This document shows, piece after piece, positions 1 through 5,633 of a DNA stretch of 5,651 bases. The DNA lies in NCBI GenBank assembly GCA_947567585.1, contig CANONE010000131.1:1-5651 (forward strand). The letters run 5' to 3'. Each line of letters starts with the position of its first letter. Position 1 is the stretch's first letter. Position numbers and translations under genes: made by a program. Below the pieces are notes generated by a model that saw only the letters and a program-made list of their open reading frames with translations, was not told the origin of the DNA and searched no databases. Origin of the DNA: an uncultured Clostridia bacterium. GTDB taxonomy: Bacteria; Bacillota; Clostridia; Oscillospirales; Acutalibacteraceae.

Positions 1-180
1 ACCCGCGCCTGCACAGCATATAGGTTCCCCGCCCGCGAGCGCGACGCTTCGCGACTCCGCGAATTGGATGCAACGTCACGTTGCCCCTGAACCCGCGCCT
101 GCACAGCATATAGGTTCCCCGCCCGCGAGCGCGACGCTTCGCGACCCCGCGAATTGGATGCAACGTCACGTTGCCCCGGT
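1..180. repeat. Two tandem copies of a 90-bp GC-rich, hairpin-forming repeat
   Basis: Positions 1-87 and 91-177 are identical except for one base (T at 56, C at 146). The unit period is exactly 90 bp. Each unit holds a perfect 7+1+7 palindrome (70-84 and 160-174) and a 6-bp GC-rich hairpin, TTCGCG/CGCGAA (48-53 with 58-63; 138-143 with 148-153). The single mismatch falls in the loop of that hairpin. The stop codon of the ABC ATPase gene (168-166) sits at the centre of the palindrome in the inner copy. The array begins at the window edge, so its true copy number is unknown. Candidates are an intergenic palindromic repeat family or a transcript-end structure. No spacers separate the units, so it is not a CRISPR array. 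Confidence 0.93.
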
Positions 181-1647
181 AGCAAGGTGCATAATTTTCT
201 GGTCGGTGATTTCCTCGCCGGAGAGTTCGCCCTGTATCCGGCCATGGTAGAGTACCAAGGTACGGTCGCAAAGGCGGATAATCTCCTGGGCCTCGCTGGA
301 AAGCACCACCACCGCTACTCCCTGGCCTGCCAAATCCAGAATCGTGTCGTATATGTCCTCTTTTGCGCCTACGTCCACACCCTGGGTAGGATTGTCGAAA
401 ATCAGCACCTTGGGGCCCGCGTTCAGCCACTTTGCCAGCACCACTTTTTGCTGGTTGCCGCCGGAAAGACTGCCAATCAGCTCCTCTTCCCCAGCCATTT
501 TGATTTTTAAGCTTTCCGCTTGGCTGCGAAATCCTTCCCGAACCGCCTTCCAGTCGATCAAACCCAGCTTTGCTTTCCGGGGCCAGGTGACGATGGAACC
601 GTTTTCCAGAATGTCCATATCCTTGATGATACCGTTTTCCTTGCGGTCTCTTGGCACATAGCCGATTCCCAGCTCCACCGCCTGAGGCGTACCCCGCACA
701 GTGACCGGCTGTCCTTCCACGTACACCTGGCCCTCATACCGGCCGCCGCTGCCAAAAACCGCCTGAAACAGTTCGCTGCGCCCGTCGCCCAAAAGCCCGG
801 TAAATCCCAGCACCTCCCCGGCCCGGACTGAAAAGCTTATGCCCTGGAAACGCCGGCCCTGGCTCAGGTTTTCCGCCCGCAGGACCTCCCGGCCCAGTTC
901 CCGCTCCCGGCGCAAAGACTCGGTGCGCACCTCATGGCCCACCATGTGCCGGGCCAACTGGTCCACATCGGTGTCCGCCACATCGCCCTGGGCCACCATG
1001 GCTCCATCCCGCAGAACCGTATAGCGGCTGCACACCGCCATCACCTCTCTGAGCTTGTGGGAGATAAACACAATCGCTACTCCCTGGCTCTGGAGTGTGC
1101 GCATCATGTCAAATACCCGGTCAATCTCCGGGTCCGTCAAGGAGGTGGTGGGCTCGTCCATAATAATAATGGAAGCCTCCATCAAAAGAGCTCGGGCTAT
1201 TTCCACAATCTGCTTATAGGACGCGTCCAGCTCCCGTACCATGGTCCGGGGGTCCAGGTCCACGTCCATACGCTTAAAGACCTCCTGGCACCGGCCGCAC
1301 ATCTGCTTGGCGTCCAGAAAGCCGGCTTTGGTTTTCAGCTCCCGGCCTATAAACATGTTCTCAAAAATAGCCAAGTCATTCACCAGGTTCAGCTCCTGGT
1401 GGATAAAAGCGATCCCCGCGTCTAAGGACTCCGCCGGGGTGCGAAACTGCACCGGTTTTCCATCCAGGTGCATGGATCCAGAGTCCGCTGGGATGATTCC
1501 GCCTAAAATGTTCATGAGAGTGGACTTGCCCGCGCCGTTTTCTCCCAGAAGCGCGCAGATTTCCCCGGCTTTTACGGAGAAATCAATGTCCCGCAGCACA
1601 TCGTTGGCTCCAAAAGATTTATAGATATTGCGCATTTCCAGCGTCAT
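166..1647 (-). CDS. Sugar ABC transporter, double ATP-binding protein (RbsA/MglA type)
   Basis: Energises import of a monosaccharide-like substrate at the cytoplasmic face of the membrane. The 493-residue protein has two fused ABC domains, the usual layout and length for the RbsA/MglA/XylG family. Domain 1 (about 1-240) has Walker A GENGAGKST (35-43), a Q-loop Gln at 84, Walker B with catalytic Glu (IIIMDEP, 160-166) and switch His197, but a degenerate signature (LDASYKQ, 140-146). Domain 2 (about 254-493) has a degenerate Walker A without Lys (284-292), an intact LSGGNQQ signature (394-400) and Asn419 where the catalytic Glu would be. I chose the ATG at 1647 because AGAGGA lies 8 nt upstream and the protein then begins at the family N-terminus; an in-frame extension to 1716 runs into repeat DNA. 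The sugar-binding protein gene lies upstream; the permease is expected beyond the left edge. The last codons and stop lie inside the 90-bp repeat. The exact sugar cannot be told. Confidence 0.95.
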   Translation of the reverse strand: MTLEMRNIYKSFGANDVLRDIDFSVKAGEICALLGENGAGKSTLMNILGGIIPADSGSMHLDGKPVQFRTPAESLDAGIAFIHQELNLVNDLAIFENMFIGRELKTKAGFLDAKQMCGRCQEVFKRMDVDLDPRTMVRELDASYKQIVEIARALLMEASIIIMDEPTTSLTDPEIDRVFDMMRTLQSQGVAIVFISHKLREVMAVCSRYTVLRDGAMVAQGDVADTDVDQLARHMVGHEVRTESLRRERELGREVLRAENLSQGRRFQGISFSVRAGEVLGFTGLLGDGRSELFQAVFGSGGRYEGQVYVEGQPVTVRGTPQAVELGIGYVPRDRKENGIIKDMDILENGSIVTWPRKAKLGLIDWKAVREGFRSQAESLKIKMAGEEELIGSLSGGNQQKVVLAKWLNAGPKVLIFDNPTQGVDVGAKEDIYDTILDLAGQGVAVVVLSSEAQEIIRLCDRTLVLYHGRIQGELSGEEITDQKIMHLATGAT

Positions 1648-1655
1648 GTTAACCG

Positions 1656-1661
1656 TCCTCT
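1656..1661 (-). promoter_or_regulatory. Ribosome binding site of the ABC ATPase gene
   Basis: AGAGGA on the minus strand lies 8 nt before the ATG at 1647. It decides the start in favour of this ATG over the longer in-frame extension to 1716, which is not preceded by such a site and would be encoded by the hairpin repeat. Confidence 0.7.
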
Positions 1662-1679
1662 CTGTTGGGAGTGTCCTGG

Positions 1680-1787
1680 GGCCTAAGGCCGCGGGACGCT
1701 GTCCCGCACCCTGCAACCTTTGTAAAGGTTGACGAAACTTTTGTGCCGGTTTTGTTGTACCGGTGCAACAGCTTGTGGGCGGAGCAG
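1680..1787. repeat. Dispersed two-hairpin intergenic element, copy A
   Basis: It contains a 7-bp hairpin, GCGGGAC/GTCCCGC (1691-1697 with 1701-1707), then a hairpin with 8-nt arms CAACCTTT/AAAGGTTG and a 2-nt centre (1714-1721 with 1724-1731). These are followed by blocks shared with copy B: CGAAACTTTT (1733-1742), TTGTACCGGTG (1755-1765) and TTGTGGGC (1773-1780). A small GGCC-TAA-GGCC stem precedes it. It lies in the leader of the ATPase gene, with the first hairpin about 43 nt before the ATG. An open frame on the minus strand at 1894-1649 crosses it but has no family resemblance and I treat it as chance. Function is unknown: a REP-like repeat, a MITE remnant or an mRNA structure are all possible. 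Confidence 0.75.
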
Positions 1788-1825
1788 GGGGCCTTGCTAT
1801 TGGGGGACACCCGCCGCTTTTGGAA

Positions 1826-1855
1826 AAAGGCTATGACGACTGCGCCATAGCCTTT
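1826..1855 (-). terminator. Intrinsic terminator or attenuator between binding-protein and ATPase genes
   Basis: On the minus strand a perfect 10-bp stem (AAAGGCTATG, 1855-1846, with CATAGCCTTT, 1835-1826) encloses a 10-nt loop. The 3' arm runs into a TTTTT stretch (1828-1824). It starts about 70 nt after the binding-protein stop codon. A smaller 5-bp GCCGG/CCGGC hairpin (1918-1905) lies directly after that stop without a U-tract. Because the ATPase gene follows in the same orientation with no visible promoter of its own, partial read-through here would make the binding protein more abundant than the ATPase. That is a common arrangement in binding-protein-dependent importers; the attenuation itself is inferred. 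Confidence 0.7.
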
Positions 1856-1924
1856 CCTGTAAGTCACATTTTGGTTACGGGTTTTGATCCGCAACTGTTT
1901 TAGAGCCGGTTTTCCGGCCTATTT

Positions 1925-2983
1925 TTAGTAGGGAGATTTCTCGTCCAGATGGTCGGCGCAGTTCTCGCGGTCAACCACAGTGGTGGGAATGATCTTCTCC
2001 TGGTCCACAGTTTCGCCCTTCAGCAGGGAAACAGCCATATCCACCGCGTCCATAACCATGTCGGGGCTGTACAGCGCGGACTGGATCCAGATGTTCTCGT
2101 TTTCAGGCATCATCTTGAAGTACTCCTGGCACCCGCCGCCGCCGGTAACAACCTTGATGTCGGTGCGGTTGGCCTCTTCAATGGCCTGCAGCACGCCGAT
2201 AGAGGTCTCGTCGTCCATGGAGAAGACCGCGTCGATCTGGGGGTTGGCGGCCAGCACGTCGGCAAAGTCCTTCAGGCCGTCCTCGCGGGTGAACTTGGTG
2301 GCATAGGTCAAGAGCTCCATGTCAGGGGCGATTTCCTTGATCTTATCCTCAAAGCCCTTCTTGCGCAGCTCGGAAACAGAGCCGGAGGAGGGAACCTCCA
2401 GAACGGCTACCTTGCCGGTGGCGCCGATCTTGTCCACAATATACTGGGCGCTCTGGGTACCCATATCCACGTTGTCTCCGGCCACATGGTATACGCCGTC
2501 CACATCGATAACGATGTCGAAGTTCACCACCGGAATGCCGTCGTCGATCAGGCCCTTAATGGGGTCTTCCATGCCCTCCCACTGGGGGAAAGCCACCACA
2601 GCCTGGGCGCCCCAGGTCCGCAGCTCGTCGATCTGGTTGGTCATCTCCTCGGCGTTGTTGCTGGTCATCAGGTTGTACTCAACCGTGTCGCTGAGCTCCT
2701 TGCAGCGGGCCTCGGCATAGTAGGCCACGCCGGCTACCCAGCCATGGGTAACGGCGGGAGCCAGAATGCCAATCTTGAACTTCTCGCCGTCCGCAGTGGA
2801 AGTGGTGGAAGCCTCCTGAGAGCTCTCGCTGCTGGACTTCTCAGAGCTGGAATCCTCGGAAGCGCTGGACTGGCTGGTGGAATCCGTGCCGCCCGCCTCG
2901 CTGCTGCTGTTGTCGCCGCCGCAGGCCGCGAAGCAGCCCATAATCAGCGCCAGAGCCAGCACCAATGCTAAAATTTTCTTCAT
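1925..2983 (-). CDS. Sugar-binding lipoprotein of an ABC importer (RbsB-like, periplasmic-binding-protein type 1)
   Basis: Captures the substrate outside the membrane and delivers it to the permease. The 352-residue protein starts with a lipoprotein signal: Lys2-Lys3, a hydrophobic core (4-16) and lipobox FAAC with acceptor Cys21. A low-complexity Ser/Glu/Thr linker (24-67) follows, then a Peripla_BP_4-like domain (69 to about 335) opening with FKIGILAP. Blocks typical of the ribose-binding fold include the stretch from TSNNAEEMTNQID, VAGDNVDMG and SMDDETSIGVLQAIEE. The ATG at 2983 is fixed by AGGAGG 9 nt upstream and by the signal peptide; an in-frame extension to 3223 would pass through the promoter. 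It is the first gene of the transporter operon, followed 277 nt later by the ATPase. Ligand identity is unknown: no catabolic gene in the window points to one. Confidence 0.94.
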   Translation of the reverse strand: MKKILALVLALALIMGCFAACGGDNSSSEAGGTDSTSQSSASEDSSSEKSSSESSQEASTTSTADGEKFKIGILAPAVTHGWVAGVAYYAEARCKELSDTVEYNLMTSNNAEEMTNQIDELRTWGAQAVVAFPQWEGMEDPIKGLIDDGIPVVNFDIVIDVDGVYHVAGDNVDMGTQSAQYIVDKIGATGKVAVLEVPSSGSVSELRKKGFEDKIKEIAPDMELLTYATKFTREDGLKDFADVLAANPQIDAVFSMDDETSIGVLQAIEEANRTDIKVVTGGGGCQEYFKMMPENENIWIQSALYSPDMVMDAVDMAVSLLKGETVDQEKIIPTTVVDRENCADHLDEKSPY

Positions 2984-2992
2984 GATCGTTTT

Positions 2993-3012
2993 CCTCCTTG
3001 AGGTTTTACCTC
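2993..3012 (-). promoter_or_regulatory. Strong Shine-Dalgarno site with adjoining leader hairpin for the binding-protein gene
   Basis: AGGAGG (2998-2993) lies 9 nt before the ATG at 2983. Immediately upstream is a 5-bp hairpin GAGGT-AAA-ACCTC (3012-3000). Its ACCTC arm could alternatively pair with GAGG of the Shine-Dalgarno itself across a 3-nt loop, so the two pairings exclude each other. The rest of the roughly 75-nt leader holds a short GCCG/CGGC hairpin (3040-3029). The Shine-Dalgarno is certain; regulatory use of the hairpin is inference. Confidence 0.65.
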
Positions 3013-3064
3013 GAATTTCGCTTCGCCCGCCGTAACCGGCAAGGCAGCATGCTTGTTCCCTCGT

Positions 3065-3093
3065 ATTATAGCAAAACAAATTTGGAATTTCAA
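3065..3093 (-). promoter_or_regulatory. Sigma-A promoter of the sugar ABC operon
   Basis: On the minus strand TTGAAA (3093-3088) is separated by exactly 17 nt from a perfect TATAAT (3070-3065), with an extended -10 TGC just before it. Transcription would start near 3058, giving a leader of about 75 nt to the ATG at 2983. An 8-bp palindrome AGCATGCT lies just downstream (3053-3046), a few bases inside the predicted transcript. The match is strong enough for high basal activity unless a repressor acts. Confidence 0.85.
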
Positions 3094-3109
3094 GGGATTC
3101 TTTGAAATT
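3086..3109. promoter_or_regulatory. Perfect inverted repeat overlapping the -35 box: candidate operator
   Basis: AATTTCAA (3086-3093) and TTGAAATT (3102-3109) form a perfect 8+8 inverted repeat with an 8-nt spacer. The left arm contains the complement of the -35 hexamer. The 16-bp centre-to-centre distance is compatible with a dimeric regulator covering the promoter. No regulator gene is present in the window, so the binding factor is unknown. Part of the symmetry could arise by chance from the AT-rich promoter sequence. Confidence 0.5.
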
Positions 3110-3194
3110 AATGGAGGGAGGGCCGCGGGCCCCGGTCTCCCTTGCCGGTTCGGGCCGCTTCCCGCCGGGGACCTTCCCCTCACACGCCGCCGCC

Positions 3195-3222
3195 TGGAAA
3201 AAGCTAGAACCCCCTTTTTCCA
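3195..3222. terminator. Possible weak terminator hairpin after the flippase-like gene
   Basis: A perfect 9-bp stem TGGAAAAAG/CTTTTTCCA (3195-3203 with 3214-3222) with a 10-nt loop lies 44 nt after the stop codon at 3266. The stem is A/T-rich and no U-tract follows it in either direction, so it is not a textbook terminator. On the minus strand it is followed by a GGCGGCGG stretch. The terminator after the binding-protein gene has the same CTTTTTCCA end and a similar GCGGCGGG tail, so the two may be related modules. The rest of 3110-3265 is GC-rich and I see nothing else in it. Confidence 0.4.
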
Positions 3223-3265
3223 TATTGGCAATTTTCAGTGTGCCCGGCAGAGAGCGGCGGCTCTT

Positions 3266-4327
3266 CTACGTTTTCGTGCTCGGAGCGTTTTTGCGGCTAT
3301 AGAGGAATTGGTCCGCCACCACCAGAAGGGCACCGGCGATGACCACCAGATAATAGGTGAAGAAGCGCCACACCATAACGGCGGCATAGAGGTCGTTGTT
3401 GACAAAATAGTTTCGCAGAAAGTTGGAAAAGCCGATTTCCTGTGCCCCGGAAGCCCCCGGCATGGGCATAAAGGACACGCTGGACTGCAAAAGGCTTTGC
3501 ATGGCCACGATCTCCATATACCCCGACTGGTGGTAACCAAAGGACCGAAACACAAAATAGAGTACGCTCATCTGCAAAATGAACTGCGGCACCGACAGAA
3601 GGATCCCCCATATCACCGCCTTCTTCTTTTCCTTAAAGTCGTCGGTATAGCTGTCAAAGTCCGCTTGGAACTTGTCGATCACTTCTACCACCCGAAACCG
3701 CTCTGACAGCCGCCGGAAGCGCCCCGCCAGCCACTTGACAAACCGGCACACCGCCCCCAGCACCGGACGGCAGAACATGGAACCAAAAAAGAGAATTGAA
3801 CCGCCGTTAATGATCAAGCCTACAACGATAAAGGGAATAATCTTGGGGTTTTCCCTGGCAATCTTCCCATACATAAACGCAAAAGACAGCACAGAGCAGA
3901 ACACAAAGGCGCACTGGTAACAAAAAAATTTCATGATCAATACCGCCGTGGAAAGCCCTACCGGCACATTGTCCCGCCGCAGATACGCCGCCTGCATGGG
4001 CTGACCCCCGGTGGAGCTGGGCGTTATGTAGGAATAATAGATGCCAATAAGCCCTATCTTCATGCCGGCCCCCATACGCATGGGAATATTTTGGCTGCGC
4101 ATCAACAGCAAAATGATCCCGCCTTCAAAGAAAAAGAAAACCACTGTGATGATCACCGCCATCCCCAAAAAACCGGGATTCAAGTGGGTAATGGTGTAAA
4201 ACACATTGCCGAATTCCCGGTTAAACACGCCAAAAAGCACCACGGCGATTATCGTTGCGGCAATGTAAATCATCCCCCAGGGAATCTTCTTTTTCCTCTT
4301 TAACTGCGTATCCGCGTGTTTCGTCAT
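3266..4327 (-). CDS. Flippase-like integral membrane protein (LPG-synthase-TM / UPF0104 family)
   Basis: A 353-residue polytopic membrane protein resembling the N-terminal flippase-like domain of MprF (lysylphosphatidylglycerol synthase/flippase). After a Lys/Arg-rich N-terminus (10-14), hydrophobic segments lie near 17-35, 53-76, 89-100, 125-151, 163-185, 237-260 and 317-342. Two blocks characteristic of the family are present: ITPSSTGGQPMQ (101-112) and FMPMPGASGAQE (286-297). A basic, probably cytoplasmic stretch (about 187-236) separates the halves. The C-terminal aminoacyl-transfer domain of MprF is absent, so lysine transfer to lipid is not expected; a lipid or glycolipid transport role is plausible but unproven. 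The ATG at 4327 follows AAAGGA by 9 nt. No clear promoter is seen upstream, so it may be read from the mreB-like promoter. A downstream promoter separates it from the sugar operon. Confidence 0.92.
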   Translation of the reverse strand: MTKHADTQLKRKKKIPWGMIYIAATIIAVVLFGVFNREFGNVFYTITHLNPGFLGMAVIITVVFFFFEGGIILLLMRSQNIPMRMGAGMKIGLIGIYYSYITPSSTGGQPMQAAYLRRDNVPVGLSTAVLIMKFFCYQCAFVFCSVLSFAFMYGKIARENPKIIPFIVVGLIINGGSILFFGSMFCRPVLGAVCRFVKWLAGRFRRLSERFRVVEVIDKFQADFDSYTDDFKEKKKAVIWGILLSVPQFILQMSVLYFVFRSFGYHQSGYMEIVAMQSLLQSSVSFMPMPGASGAQEIGFSNFLRNYFVNNDLYAAVMVWRFFTYYLVVIAGALLVVADQFLYSRKNAPSTKT

Positions 4328-4362
4328 CAGCTTCCATCCTTTGCATTTTTTGTGGGCGTGAA

Positions 4363-4468
4363 GACCTTGGGGGCTTTGCCCCCAAGCCCCTATGGCCTTT
4401 GAAAAGGCCAGCGAAACTTTTTATTTCGAATTTTTTCGTTTTTGTACCGGTGGATTGTGGGCATAGCG
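4363..4468. repeat. Dispersed two-hairpin intergenic element, copy B
   Basis: It has the same order of parts as copy A: a 9-bp hairpin CTTGGGGGC/GCCCCCAAG (4366-4374 with 4378-4386), then arms TGGCCTTT/AAAGGCCA with a 2-nt centre (4393-4400 with 4403-4410). CGAAACTTTT (4412-4421), TTGTACCGGTG (4442-4452) and TTGTGGGC (4455-4462) follow. Stem sequences differ from copy A but stay paired. It lies in the 203-nt gap between the mreB-like and flippase-like genes, the first hairpin about 38 nt before the flippase start. The remainder of that gap (4469-4530) shows no clear terminator or promoter. Confidence 0.75.
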
Positions 4469-4530
4469 GGTAGTGGCGGTTTTTGGCGGGAGCCGACCTG
4501 GAAGATGCACGCGCCGAAAGGTCTACAGGC

Positions 4531-5553
4531 TTAATTGTAGGTCATGAGCGGGTTGATGCGGCCATGCTCGCTGCGGTCCAGCTTGTCTATGTATTTGATG
4601 GCCCGGCCCGCGCCCGTCACCACGCACTCGTCCGGATGGTCGGAGGTGGTCACTGGAATTTTCGTCTTCTTTTGCAGCAAAATAGAGAGGCCGTATAGAG
4701 AGGCCGAACCGCCGGTCAAGTAGATGCCGTCGGTAAAGATATCCGCCAGCAGCTCCGGGGGCGTCTGCTCCAGAGTAGCCTGCACTGTCCGGACAATGGC
4801 AATGGCCGGCTCAATCAGCGCCTCGATCATATCGTCGGAGGTCATCACCGTGGTGGTGGGCAGGCCGCTGCGGGCATCCAGGCCCTTGAGCATAAAGGTG
4901 GTCAGCCGCCGCCGGGGGTAGGCGCAGCCAATGGCGATTTTTGCCTCCTCCGCCATGCGGTCCCCGATAATCAGGTTGAACTTCCGGCGGACATACTTGA
5001 TAATCGCTTCATTGAAATCCCCCCCGGCAATATGGGTGGAGTTGGCAATGGCAATGCCGTTAAGAGAGATCACCGCCATATCGGTGGTGCCTTCTCCCAC
5101 GTCCACAATCATGCAGCCGTGAGGCGCGGCAATGTCCACCCCCGCTCCGATGGCCGCCGCCACCGGCTCCTCAATCAGGCAGACCTTCCGCACGCCGGCG
5201 GAACCAATGGCGTCTACCACAGCCCGCTTTTCCACCTCGGTGACCCCACAGGGCACGCTTACCACCACCCGGGGCATAAAGAGCCGGCTTCTGGCCACCC
5301 TTCGCAAATAAAACGCGATGAGGTGCTCTGCCAAGGAAAGGTCCGAGATAACGCCGTTGCATAGGGGGTGGGCCACCGTTACCCTGTCCGAGGTGCGGCC
5401 CAGCATCCGGTATGCTTCGGTGCCAATGGCAATGATTTCATCCGTCATATTATCCACGGCAATAATGGCGGGCTCGTTGAGCACGATGCCCTTGCCGTCC
5501 TGATAGATCTTGAACCTGGCAGTGCCCAAGTCTATGGCAATGTCGTTTCCCAT
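4531..5553 (-). CDS. mreB: Rod-shape-determining protein, MreB/Mbl-like bacterial actin
   Basis: Actin-fold ATPase that forms membrane-bound filaments guiding cell-wall synthesis in rod-shaped bacteria. At 340 residues it matches the family length (B. subtilis MreB is about 337). Visible parts: phosphate-1 loop IDLGTARFKIY (7-17), family block GKGIVLNEPAIIAV (20-33), a hydrophobic loop RLFMPR (90-95) at the place where MreB inserts into the membrane, VSVPCGVTEVEKRAV (98-112), EEPVAAAIGAG (128-138), phosphate-2 VDVGEGTTD (150-158), EQTPPELLADI (262-272), adenosine loop LTGGSASL (279-286) and VTGAGRAIKY (312-321). Departures are Glu154 for the usual Gly, Asp158 for the usual catalytic Glu, and Ser283 for Gly. 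The ATG at 5553 is preferred because the extension to 5640 would cross the promoter; AGGGA lies 11 nt upstream, and a TTG at 5559 is a weaker option. No mreC or mreD follows, suggesting a stand-alone paralogue. The symbol is family-level only; mbl or mreBH are possible. Confidence 0.92.
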   Translation of the reverse strand: MGNDIAIDLGTARFKIYQDGKGIVLNEPAIIAVDNMTDEIIAIGTEAYRMLGRTSDRVTVAHPLCNGVISDLSLAEHLIAFYLRRVARSRLFMPRVVVSVPCGVTEVEKRAVVDAIGSAGVRKVCLIEEPVAAAIGAGVDIAAPHGCMIVDVGEGTTDMAVISLNGIAIANSTHIAGGDFNEAIIKYVRRKFNLIIGDRMAEEAKIAIGCAYPRRRLTTFMLKGLDARSGLPTTTVMTSDDMIEALIEPAIAIVRTVQATLEQTPPELLADIFTDGIYLTGGSASLYGLSILLQKKTKIPVTTSDHPDECVVTGAGRAIKYIDKLDRSEHGRINPLMTYN

Positions 5554-5604
5554 GATCAATACCGTCCCTACTCTCCTCTGCGAGTTTCCCCATATATTCT
5601 TCTT

Positions 5605-5633
5605 AGTATACCACAATCCATGGGGCTTTTCAA
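5605..5633 (-). promoter_or_regulatory. Sigma-A promoter of the mreB-like gene
   Basis: On the minus strand TTGAAA (5633-5628) and TATACT (5610-5605) are 17 nt apart, with TG at the extended -10 position. The start of transcription would be near 5598, giving a leader of about 45 nt to the ATG at 5553. It has the same hexamer and spacing pattern as the promoter of the sugar operon, but no inverted repeat overlaps its -35 box. This placement argues against any translation start upstream of about 5598. Confidence 0.82.

Noticed and set aside
1..180. CRISPR-like direct repeats
   Set aside because: The 90-bp units abut directly with no variable spacers and no cas gene is present; this is a simple tandem repeat.
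68..250. Plus-strand open frame through the 90-bp repeat into the ATPase 3' end
   Set aside because: It has no ribosome site, is antisense to a clear gene in its second half, and exists because the repeat period is a multiple of three.
1649..1894. 81-codon minus-strand open frame between the binding-protein and ATPase genes
   Set aside because: It covers the terminator hairpin and the dispersed two-hairpin element, has no ribosome site of note and no family signal.
1949..2971. 340-codon plus-strand open frame antisense to the binding-protein gene
   Set aside because: Its composition is Gly/Ala/Leu/Val/His-rich with no recognisable motif, and it mirrors the codon pattern of the well-supported lipoprotein gene on the other strand.
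2984..3223. 80-residue N-terminal extension of the binding protein
   Set aside because: It would run through the TATAAT promoter and the leader; the lipoprotein signal and AGGAGG site fix the start at 2983.
3053..3706. 217-codon plus-strand open frame over the flippase-like gene end and its downstream gap
   Set aside because: It is antisense to a clear membrane-protein gene, its sequence shows no known domain and no ribosome site was found.
4411..4440. Plus-strand terminator formed by the second hairpin of copy B plus the T-rich stretch after it
   Set aside because: The T-run starts 7 nt after the stem and no plus-strand gene precedes it; the repeat-element reading explains the structure better.
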